A DNA stretch of 5,706 bases. Source: Verrucomicrobiales bacterium (lineage in GTDB: Bacteria > Verrucomicrobiota > Verrucomicrobiia > Verrucomicrobiales > DEV007). This document shows, in pieces, positions 1-4,922 of this stretch (its first letter is position 1; each line of letters starts with the position of its first letter). The translations under genes and the position numbers were made by a program. The DNA is taken from the NCBI GenBank assembly GCA_013911195.1, contig JACETS010000168.1, positions 1 through 5,706 of the forward strand. Direction: 5' to 3'. A model generated the notes under the pieces. The model saw nothing but the letters and a program-made list of their open reading frames with translations, was not told where the DNA came from and did no database searches.

Positions 1-65
1 GTTCCTATAGCACAAACGAATTTTGTGCCGCCTGCTTCAATTGCTCCGACCAGTGAAGGCTTCAT
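1..65 (-). CDS. ROK-family sugar kinase (fructokinase-like), N-terminal fragment
   Basis: This is the first 21 codons of a gene that leaves the window at its left edge. Translation from the ATG at 65-63 gives MKPSLVGAIEAGGTKFVCAIG. The motif E-A-G-G-T-K-F-V-C-A-I-G is the N-terminal phosphate-binding loop of ROK kinases. Glu in place of the usual Asp (E-A-G-G-T-K instead of D-x-G-G-T-K) is typical of the fructokinase/mannokinase branch of that family (YdhR/GmuE-like). Such enzymes phosphorylate a hexose in the cytoplasm with ATP. The start lies 16 bases after the metF stop, so it is probably co-transcribed with metF. No Shine-Dalgarno sequence is visible; a run of eight T precedes the start region. 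The family call is fairly safe despite the short fragment; substrate cannot be judged. Confidence 0.78.
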   Translation of the reverse strand, partial: MKPSLVGAIEAGGTKFVCAIG

Positions 66-81
66 AGTTACTGAAAAAAAA

Positions 82-990
82 TTATTTTGAAGTTTTATTG
101 ATTCCTAGAGCTTCGAATACTCCTCTAGTCGATTTGCTTTTATTGAGCGTGTAAAAGTGTATTCCATCAACTCCATGATTCAAAAGGTCTGAGCACTGTT
201 CAGTGGCATATTGAATGCCTACGCGTTCCACTGCGTCAGAATCTGAATTGCAGCGATCTATTGATTTTAAAAGCTTTGCAGGAAATCTAGATCCGGCTGC
301 AAGGTCTGCCATTCTTTGCATTCCTGAGATCGATGTTACAGGCATAATGCCTGCAATTATAGGGACATTAATTCCAGCTAGTTCGCACCGGTCTCTAAAA
401 TCAAAGAAATCATGATTGTCAAAAAAGAGCTGGGTGCATATGTAGTCAGCACCGGAATCGACTTTGGCTTTTAAATGATCCATTTCTTTGATTCTGTTTG
501 GCGTTTCCGGGTGACCTTCTGGAAAGCCAGCTACCCCAATACCGAATGATTTGGATTCTTCACCGAGAGTTGAAGTGTTAAAGGTGCTAATGAATTCCAC
601 GAGGTCTCGAGCAAAATAAAAAGAGTCGTTTGATCTGTCGTATTGGGTGTCACCTTTTGGAGTGTCTCCTCTTAAAGCAAGAATATTAGAGATCCCTTTA
701 TCTGAATAACGTTTTAATATATTAGATATTTCTTCTTCAGTGTGTTGCACGCATGTTAGGTGCGGGATTGGTGTAAGGCTGGTTGTTTCAAGAATCTTTT
801 CAACTAAGTCATGAGTTCGCTCTCTTGTGGTTCCACCTGCACCGTAGGTGATACTTACATAAGAAGGGTCAAGAGATTCAAGATCCTTGATGGTTTCTAA
901 TAGACTTTCTGAAGCTCTTTCAGATTTTGGTGGGAAAAATTCAAAAGAAAAAGTTGGGCGGTCTTTATTTATAATATCTGTTATGTGCAC
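82..990 (-). CDS. metF: 5,10-methylenetetrahydrofolate reductase
   Basis: This enzyme reduces 5,10-methylene-tetrahydrofolate to 5-methyl-tetrahydrofolate with FAD and NAD(P)H, supplying the methyl group for methionine synthesis in the cytoplasm. The 302 residues match the usual length of bacterial MetF (about 280-310). Landmarks in order: FEFFPPK (E17, equivalent to catalytic E28 of E. coli), SITYGAGGT (T48, equivalent to T59), PHLTC at 76-80, ALRGDTP (D109, equivalent to D120 near the flavin), GFPEGHPE at 155-162, TQLFFD (Q187, equivalent to Q183), PIIAGIMPV at 210-218 and FYTLN at 279-283. All expected active-site residues are present, so it should be functional. The start is GTG at 990-988; no in-frame ATG gives a full N-terminus. 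It follows the pseudoprotease stop by 13 bases and sits inside the leftward operon. No SAM or cobalamin riboswitch is possible in that gap, so control is probably from upstream. Confidence 0.96.
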   Translation of the reverse strand: MHITDIINKDRPTFSFEFFPPKSERASESLLETIKDLESLDPSYVSITYGAGGTTRERTHDLVEKILETTSLTPIPHLTCVQHTEEEISNILKRYSDKGISNILALRGDTPKGDTQYDRSNDSFYFARDLVEFISTFNTSTLGEESKSFGIGVAGFPEGHPETPNRIKEMDHLKAKVDSGADYICTQLFFDNHDFFDFRDRCELAGINVPIIAGIMPVTSISGMQRMADLAAGSRFPAKLLKSIDRCNSDSDAVERVGIQYATEQCSDLLNHGVDGIHFYTLNKSKSTRGVFEALGINKTSK

Positions 991-1003
991 CTGATTGGGG
1001 TAT

Positions 1004-2032
1004 TTACTTTTGATTAGCCTTTAATCTCGTAATGGTTTCTAAAACGAGTTCAGATGGCAGTGCAAAGGTAGTGACTCTATCTGACCTAGCAATATTCACT
1101 CCTAAAGCCATTCCTTCTAAATCTAATAAAGGCCCTCCCATTGCCATGGGTTTGAGGGGGATTTCATGCTGAATAACATCTGAGAAACCTGCTTTTCTTT
1201 TTGATGTCAGACCACTCATTTTCTGATTTCGATCTAACATGTCAAATACGTTAGACATGTAGTTGAGTGTAACGTTGAAAGCAATGCCTTCATCTCCTCT
1301 GAGAATTTTGAGCTTAACCACATCTAAAGGGGCAAATTTTTTTATTTCATCTGATAATTCTTTTCTCGACATTATCTTTTTTTCTTCGACTTGAATCACA
1401 ACGTCTCCCCGAGCAATTCCCTCTTTTAGGGCAGGGCTATTTGGTCCAAATTCGACAATTGCTACGCCATCCTTTTTGGGGTCATCTTTTGGGTCTAATA
1501 AAACACCGAGAACGCCAGAGCGGCTTTTAATATTTCTACTTTTGGCGGAAACTACCCCTATCATTAATGATTCCGCTTGGTGGTTCATTGAGCAGACCCA
1601 TGTCCCTTGACTGTAATCTTTCTGCATAATCCATTTTACAGGCTTCCCTATATTTGGTTCGATTTTAAGAAGTGCTAAATCTGTGACTTTGTCAGTTCCC
1701 AAAACATCAACGGCTATTTTTTGAGAGGTGGGTGAAATGGCTGAAAATTTATTTTGTCCCTCTAGTTCACTTGCCTTTGTTACGCAGTAACCATCAGAAT
1801 CAATTATTGTTGCCAGTGCGATTGCCTTCTTATCACTTAATATTGTGATGGTTGATAGTTTTGCTTTATCTCCAGCTATACCAAATGCTTTTACTGTTTG
1901 CTTGCCGTTTAGGCGCCGGCTGGTAGGTAATTCATCTAAAAAATCTTGAGCCTCAATGTTATTTATTGAAAGAAGGATTAGGACTTGGAAAGTGATGATT
2001 AATCTAATCTTTGGAATCATTTGTTTATCCAT
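1004..2032 (-). CDS. Secreted trypsin-fold pseudoprotease with internal PDZ domain
   Basis: A 342-residue protein with a likely Sec signal peptide (hydrophobic residues about 9-24, possible cleavage after A28), so periplasmic or exported. Residues about 55-165 resemble the N-terminal part of an S1C/HtrA trypsin fold: VTKASEL (85-90) stands where TAxHV is expected, so catalytic His is S88; TDLALLKI keeps the Asp (D118); GTWVCSM and GVVSAK follow as in HtrA. A PDZ domain then occupies about 172-257 (GVLGVLL, SPALKEGIARGDVVIQV). After it, residues 283-330 return to the trypsin fold: MAMGGPLLDLEG fills the GDSGGPL position with M298 instead of Ser, and ALPS closes the barrel. It therefore lacks two of three catalytic residues and is very probably not a peptidase; a binding or regulatory role is inference. 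Its ATG overlaps the end of the upstream protease gene by 8 bases; an alternative ATG is codon 5 (2020-2018). Confidence 0.82.
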   Translation of the reverse strand: MDKQMIPKIRLIITFQVLILLSINNIEAQDFLDELPTSRRLNGKQTVKAFGIAGDKAKLSTITILSDKKAIALATIIDSDGYCVTKASELEGQNKFSAISPTSQKIAVDVLGTDKVTDLALLKIEPNIGKPVKWIMQKDYSQGTWVCSMNHQAESLMIGVVSAKSRNIKSRSGVLGVLLDPKDDPKKDGVAIVEFGPNSPALKEGIARGDVVIQVEEKKIMSRKELSDEIKKFAPLDVVKLKILRGDEGIAFNVTLNYMSNVFDMLDRNQKMSGLTSKRKAGFSDVIQHEIPLKPMAMGGPLLDLEGMALGVNIARSDRVTTFALPSELVLETITRLKANQK

Positions 2033-3074
2033 TACCCACTTTTGGGGATTGTTTCGCAGGAATGAAATCGTTCCGGTTTCCTAATTTGACTTCAACTTTT
2101 CCATTTCCTCCATCCCATCTCTTAATAGTATCAAGAACAACTTTGTCGCCAGGTCCATTCTTATTAATCAAATATCTGAAAAGATTTAAGTTTTCTATTT
2201 TGGATCCATTGATATGCGTAATGATATCGCCTGCTCGAAGTTTAGCTTTGGCAGCAGGAGAGTTGCCAATAACTCCAGTCACTAAAATACCTTTTGGGTG
2301 AGATACTCTTTTGATGCCTAGAAAGCCACCTTTTCTCTCTATTTTAGCAAATGAATCATCAATGCTTACAATGTTACCTTTAAGCATTCTTTGCCAGTCT
2401 CTTTTAAACGCTCTAACCGTTACGTGGTAGTTTTGTTCATTTTTCATTGATACACGACTGTGAATGCCAACAACCCTTCCCAGCATATCAAATAAGGGCC
2501 CACCTGAATCACCTCCAATTAACTTACAATCGGTTTGTATGGTGTCTGTACTTCTATGGATGACCCTTCCTACTCTTAGGACAAGGCCTCTCTCTTGATC
2601 AAAGCCTCCTGGATGCCCGATAGCATAGATCCAATCTCCTTTGAATACTGATGCGGGGGGGGCCAATTCAACATATGGGTATTTTCCCTCTTTAGTGATT
2701 TGAATTAGGCCTGAATCAGCCGCCGAAGATCGGCCTAATGCTTTAGCCTCAAGCTTAGTTCCATCCTGAAGCACAACAGTAAGCTCCTTGCCAGGTTCTC
2801 CACTAACATGGCCCGCAGTTAGAACAAGTCCCTCTTCAGAGATGATCACCCCACTTCCTGACCCATTACCTTGAATACAGACAGTTGCTTTTTTTGATGT
2901 TTGCAAAACTGATCTGACTTGTTTTTCAATTGCTAGTAGATCCTCTGGACTTTCAGGGGCTCTTTTTTCGAAGACTGGATGCTTAAGTTGAGTGTTTGTA
3001 GGAGAAGAATAAGAATTAAGTGTTGGATAGAGGTAATGAAAAATTAAGATTAATAATGTTGTAATTTTTCGCAT
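2025..3074 (-). CDS. Secreted S1C (DegP/HtrA-like) serine protease with one PDZ domain
   Basis: A 349-residue predicted periplasmic or surface serine endopeptidase, with an N-terminal signal segment (MRKITT then hydrophobic to about residue 19). The trypsin-like domain spans about 60-232: GSGSGVII (71-78), LTAGHV with catalytic H89, AADSGLIQI with catalytic D120, GDWIYAIGHPGG (146-157), and GGDSGGPL with nucleophile S190. All three triad residues are present. A single PDZ domain covers about 249-332 (GFLGIKR, SPAAKAKLRAGDIITHING). Architecture is that of DegS/DegP-like enzymes, with one PDZ and no membrane anchor beyond the signal. Note DSGLIQI instead of the usual DLALLKI around the Asp. Sense-strand C8 encodes A138-P-P-A141, ahead of S190. 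It follows the lipoprotein gene by 22 bases and overlaps the downstream pseudoprotease gene, suggesting coupled production. Family is sure; substrate is unknown. I give no deg symbol because orthology is not shown. Confidence 0.92.
   Translation of the reverse strand: MRKITTLLILIFHYLYPTLNSYSSPTNTQLKHPVFEKRAPESPEDLLAIEKQVRSVLQTSKKATVCIQGNGSGSGVIISEEGLVLTAGHVSGEPGKELTVVLQDGTKLEAKALGRSSAADSGLIQITKEGKYPYVELAPPASVFKGDWIYAIGHPGGFDQERGLVLRVGRVIHRSTDTIQTDCKLIGGDSGGPLFDMLGRVVGIHSRVSMKNEQNYHVTVRAFKRDWQRMLKGNIVSIDDSFAKIERKGGFLGIKRVSHPKGILVTGVIGNSPAAKAKLRAGDIITHINGSKIENLNLFRYLINKNGPGDKVVLDTIKRWDGGNGKVEVKLGNRNDFIPAKQSPKVGNG
2655..2662 (-). repeat. C8 homopolymer inside the protease gene
   Basis: Eight consecutive G on the plus strand (C on the coding strand) encode parts of A138, P139 and P140 of the serine protease (GCC CCC CCC). 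Gain or loss of one base would shift the frame before the catalytic Ser190 and destroy the enzyme. In this copy the frame is intact. Confidence 0.9.
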
Positions 3075-3078
3075 TTCA

Positions 3079-3094
3079 ATAAGATGGTTCTTAT
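3079..3094 (-). promoter_or_regulatory. Small hairpin just before the protease start codon
   Basis: In the 22-base gap between the lipoprotein and protease genes there is a perfect inverted repeat, ATAAGA-TGGT-TCTTAT on the plus strand, with 6-base arms and a 4-base loop. In the mRNA it would end four bases before the protease ATG, where a ribosome would bind. It is AU-rich and weak, and has no following U-run, so it is not a terminator. It might tune protease translation or be a processing site; chance is also possible. Confidence 0.3.
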
Positions 3095-3096
3095 AC

Positions 3097-3558
3097 TTAA
3101 ATCCCTAAGTCTTCAGGAATTTGATCACCAGTTTTCACTTCAACCTCTTCATCATTTTCGTATAGAACTTGTTTCGTAGGTTTTCCTTCTTCATCCCAGT
3201 AAGTTGTTATGCCATGTCGCATTCCTTCCTTATACATCTTGTATGCGCTTCGTTGGCCGTTTTCATACCATTCTTCAATAATGCCATCGAAAATGCCATC
3301 AACGAATTGATATCTTGCTCCAATTTTCCCATTCGAATGATTGCGGATTGATGTTCCGGTAAATGGTTTGTCATCTTTAGTAAAGAGACCCTTGTCATAT
3401 CCGAGATCCTCGTATTTTACCTCAGCGACCACCTGTGTTTCTTGTGCTTTTTCAGTGTTCTCGTTCTTAATCTCTTCTATTTGATTTTTTTGACATGAAT
3501 TAAGAGTAAGAAGAAGTAAGGATAGAATTGCTGGATAGATATTATTGAGATTGATCAT
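3097..3558 (-). CDS. MORN-repeat (YwqK-like) lipoprotein
   Basis: A 153-residue predicted lipoprotein. The N-terminus has a hydrophobic core (about 7-19) and a lipobox L19-N-S-C22; the mature protein would begin with acylated C22. Residues 23-24 are Gln-Lys, not Asp, so the inner-membrane retention rule does not apply and outer-membrane placement is plausible if the organism uses Lol sorting. Residues about 25-50 are charged and look like a flexible linker. Residues about 66-139 hold MORN-like repeats of the form G-x-x-x-x-x-W/Y-x-x-x-G (NGKIGARYQFVDG, GIIEEWYENGQR, GITTYWDEEGKP). These resemble YwqK-family proteins, often annotated as antitoxins, but no toxin partner is adjacent and I do not infer toxin-antitoxin function. 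It lies 18 bases after the DUF3307-like gene and 22 bases before the protease, so it could be an envelope partner of that protease. Actual role unknown. Confidence 0.8.
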   Translation of the reverse strand: MINLNNIYPAILSLLLLTLNSCQKNQIEEIKNENTEKAQETQVVAEVKYEDLGYDKGLFTKDDKPFTGTSIRNHSNGKIGARYQFVDGIFDGIIEEWYENGQRSAYKMYKEGMRHGITTYWDEEGKPTKQVLYENDEEVEVKTGDQIPEDLGI

Positions 3559-3576
3559 TATTTAATTGGGCAGTAA

Positions 3577-3966
3577 TTATGCCATTTTCCAAAGGATGAT
3601 AACGTAAAGAATTCTACAGAGTACATGTAGAAATTGGTCTGTATGAAAATTTGTTATCCCTTCACATTTTAAAAAATCGATGACCCAATGAAGTGCGAAT
3701 TCCATAATTCCAATTACAAAGGAGCCAGTAATCAACCAAACACTTCCCGCATGAAGAATTGAATGGGATGTTAAACAATGAATCCACAATCCTTTAACGT
3801 TATTGTTTTCGTCTTTGTAGTGCCTATTTTTATTTCTAGATAGAAAATCTCCCTGTAGAGGATAGTCAAAAAGCGCGTGAGCAATTAAAAGGGCAAAAAA
3901 GATCTGAAGACCAGCAATTAGATCATTGTTGACAATTAGGTTTTGGATTTGTTGGTCAAGAATCAC
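3577..3966 (-). CDS. Small integral membrane protein, DUF3307-like
   Basis: A 129-residue hydrophobic protein with about three membrane segments (roughly 16-33, 69-92 and 112-127). I recognise the pattern of the DUF3307 family: AHALFDYPLQGDFL (29-42), LTSHSILHAG (65-74), EFALHWVIDFLKCEG (89-103) and TNFHTDQFLHVLC (105-117). Family function is uncharacterised as far as I know. Several His and Asp residues sit in or next to the membrane segments in regular spacing: H30xxxD34, H68xxxH72, H93xxxD97, and H108/D110/H114. Such spacing could bind a metal, which is inference. The start is GTG at 3966-3964; an in-frame TGA lies only three codons upstream and no ATG occurs before residue 88, so this start is nearly forced. 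It is 17 bases after the cyclic-nucleotide-domain gene and 18 before the lipoprotein, within the operon. Confidence 0.8.
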   Translation of the reverse strand: MILDQQIQNLIVNNDLIAGLQIFFALLIAHALFDYPLQGDFLSRNKNRHYKDENNNVKGLWIHCLTSHSILHAGSVWLITGSFVIGIMEFALHWVIDFLKCEGITNFHTDQFLHVLCRILYVIILWKMA

Positions 3967-3983
3967 CTTTGGTCATTGAAGAT

Positions 3984-4442
3984 TTAGAGAACTTTTTCGT
4001 TTGCGGCTCTTAGTCTTGAGGCAAGGCCTTTCGCTAGTGCAGAGACTAATTCAAGGGCTTGTGCAGGGTGGGTTTTGCAGAAAGCTTTGTAGGATTCTGG
4101 AGTAATTTTAAGGGTAGAGGCATTTTTCATGGCTTTGACTGAAGCACTTGCAGTGGTTTCAGGGTCAAAAAGTGTTATGTCTCCTACAAATTGACCTGCC
4201 TCAATTCTTCCAAGTAATCTTTGGGGGGCCTGTGCGTTAGCATGACTGATAGCGTGAAATACACCTGATAAGGTAAAGTACAGTGCATCTGGCTCTGAGC
4301 CTTGTGTAACAATAAACGTATCCTCTTGATAATTAATCACTTGCGAAAATTCATCATTAACTATAAGGGCTCGAGTTTCAGAGCTAATGCCATTTTCATC
4401 GGATAAAAGGCCACAATTCAATAAATCTTCTAGATCGGACAT
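3984..4442 (-). CDS. Stand-alone cyclic-nucleotide-binding-domain protein (CRP-like fold, no DNA-binding domain)
   Basis: A 152-residue soluble protein and the first gene of the leftward operon. Residues about 25-120 fit the cNMP-binding (CAP_ED) beta-barrel: IVTQGSEPDALYFTLSGV (44-61) matches the family pattern around the conserved G-x-x-x-D-x-x-Y-x-x-x-x-G, and GRIEAGQFVGDITLF (78-92) leads into the phosphate-binding cassette. Residues about 120-150 form a C-terminal helix. No helix-turn-helix follows, so it is not a CRP-type transcription factor. In the cassette, aligned to E. coli CRP GEL...ERSA, Glu72 becomes D88 and the phosphate-contacting Arg82 becomes A98, so ordinary cAMP binding is doubtful. 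It may bind another ligand, or act as a protein-interaction module controlling a neighbour; this is inference. The ATG at 4442-4440 has no Shine-Dalgarno sequence. Confidence 0.85.
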   Translation of the reverse strand: MSDLEDLLNCGLLSDENGISSETRALIVNDEFSQVINYQEDTFIVTQGSEPDALYFTLSGVFHAISHANAQAPQRLLGRIEAGQFVGDITLFDPETTASASVKAMKNASTLKITPESYKAFCKTHPAQALELVSALAKGLASRLRAANEKVL

Positions 4443-4455
4443 TTTTGTATAATGT

Positions 4456-4467
4456 ATAGTTAACTAT
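4456..4467. promoter_or_regulatory. 12-base perfect palindrome upstream of the leftward operon
   Basis: ATAGTTAACTAT is a perfect palindrome with its nearest base 13 bases before the ATG of the cyclic-nucleotide-domain gene. Its position between a promoter-like sequence and the start codon would suit a dimeric repressor. On the minus strand it overlaps TATACA (4458-4453), a possible second -10 that would give a nearly leaderless mRNA. In AT-rich DNA such palindromes also occur by chance. Confidence 0.3.
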
Positions 4468-4494
4468 TCAACTTCAAGAATCAAAATTTATAAT
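4467..4494 (+). promoter_or_regulatory. Candidate rpsN promoter
   Basis: A perfect TATAAT lies at 4489-4494 on the plus strand; upstream at 16-base spacing is only a weak -35, TTCAAC (4467-4472). The predicted start near 4501 gives a leader of about 60 bases. The -10 shares bases with the candidate -10 of the opposite operon (4487-4492), so the two promoters would be back to back. An alternative -10, GATAAT at 4536-4541, has no good -35. Confidence 0.4.
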
Positions 4495-4512
4495 TTCTAG
4501 GGGTTTAGTCAA
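4485..4512 (-). promoter_or_regulatory. Candidate sigma-70-type promoter of the leftward operon
   Basis: On the minus strand, TTGACT (4512-4507, five of six bases of TTGACA) is followed after 16 bases by TAAATT (4490-4485), or after 14 bases by TATAAA (4492-4487). This would place the transcript start near 4478 and leave a leader of about 35 bases before the ATG at 4442. It is the best -35 in the divergent region and sits upstream of the first gene of a tightly packed seven-gene block. Confidence 0.5.
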
Positions 4513-4552
4513 CATTTCTTACTTGCAATGTAGCGGATAATGGATACGTATT

Positions 4553-4560
4553 CCCCCCCC
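4553..4560 (+). repeat. C8 homopolymer at the rpsN ribosome-binding position
   Basis: Eight consecutive C end two bases before the rpsN ATG, exactly where a purine-rich Shine-Dalgarno sequence would normally lie. A C-run cannot pair with the CCUCC anti-Shine-Dalgarno of 16S rRNA. It is striking in such AT-rich surroundings and could be a site of length variation or a sequencing or assembly weak point. Confidence 0.9.
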
Positions 4561-4562
4561 TT

Positions 4563-4832
4563 ATGGCAAAACAAAGTTGGATACAGCGAAATAAGAAGAA
4601 GCAACGAGCAGTAGAAAAGTACGCTAAAAAGCGTGCTGAACTTAAAGCTGCAGGTGATTATATTGGTTTATCAATGCTTCCAAGAAACGCAAGTCCTACT
4701 AGGGTTGTTAATCGATGTGAGGTGACAGGCAGGAGACACGGTTTTCTTCGCCGATTTAAAATGTCCAGAATCACCTTTAGAGAACTTGCTTCGAAGGGAC
4801 AGATTCCAGGAGTAACTAAATCTAGTTGGTAA
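4563..4832 (+). CDS. rpsN: 30S ribosomal protein S14, zinc-free short form
   Basis: S14 is an essential small-subunit protein that binds 16S rRNA in the head, near the decoding-site face. The 89-residue sequence is recognisable throughout: MAKQSWIQRNKKKQ at the N-terminus, DYIGLSMLPRNASPTR in the middle, NRCEVTGRRHGFLRRFKMSR (50-69) and the C-terminal GQIPGVTKSSW. The paired CxxC motifs of zinc-binding S14 are absent; only C52 remains, so this is the C-minus type. Length equals the short C-minus form (as in B. subtilis RpsNB) rather than the 101-residue E. coli type. It stands alone here, with no spc-operon neighbours (L5, S8, L6). Whether it is the only S14 in the genome or a zinc-limitation paralogue cannot be seen from this window. 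There is no Shine-Dalgarno sequence; a C8 run fills that place. Confidence 0.97.
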   Translation: MAKQSWIQRNKKKQRAVEKYAKKRAELKAAGDYIGLSMLPRNASPTRVVNRCEVTGRRHGFLRRFKMSRITFRELASKGQIPGVTKSSW

Positions 4833-4857
4833 GCAATTTACTTGCTCTAATTTGAGG

Positions 4858-4886
4858 TTGGCATCTTTTGGTGCTCCATTTATACA
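4858..4886 (+). promoter_or_regulatory. Candidate promoter of the FmdB-like gene
   Basis: TTGGCA (4858-4863, five of six bases of TTGACA) and TATACA (4881-4886, four of six of TATAAT) are separated by exactly 17 bases. The predicted transcript start is near 4893, about 30 bases before the ATG at 4923. This is the best-spaced promoter in the window and suggests the zinc-ribbon gene can be expressed apart from rpsN. Confidence 0.5.
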
Positions 4887-4904
4887 AATAGGATCATTCC
4901 TATT
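4887..4904. promoter_or_regulatory. Perfect inverted repeat over the predicted start site of the FmdB-like gene
   Basis: AATAGGA-TCAT-TCCTATT has 7-base perfect arms and a 4-base centre. It begins directly after the -10 hexamer and covers the expected +1, a classical place for a repressor operator. It could instead form a small hairpin at the mRNA 5' end, or act as a weak terminator after rpsN, but no T-run follows. Confidence 0.4.
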
Positions 4905-4922
4905 CAACTCTCTATTATAACA

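Noticed and set aside
991..1003. A SAM or cobalamin riboswitch in front of metF.
   Set aside because: Only 13 bases separate metF from the gene before it, so there is no room for such an element.
1237..1260. Perfect 7-base inverted repeat (ACATGTC ... GACATGT) with a 10-base spacer.
   Set aside because: It lies inside the coding sequence of the pseudoprotease (after its PDZ domain) with no regulatory context; chance is likely.
2011..2301. Plus-strand open frame of 96 codons.
   Set aside because: It is antisense to the C-terminal part of the protease gene, and its product is low-complexity Phe/Pro/Leu-rich sequence without a family pattern.
3207..3398. Minus-strand open frame of 63 codons in another frame of the lipoprotein gene.
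   Set aside because: It is fully embedded in the lipoprotein gene, which has a signal peptide, lipobox and repeats; no independent support.
3097..3558. Toxin-antitoxin reading of the MORN lipoprotein.
   Set aside because: The YwqK antitoxin label is inherited in databases; no toxin-like gene is next to it, and the lipobox points to an envelope role.
4832..4846. AGCAA-TTTAC-TTGCT hairpin just after rpsN as a terminator.
   Set aside because: The stem has only 5 base pairs and there is no T-run after it; too weak to annotate.
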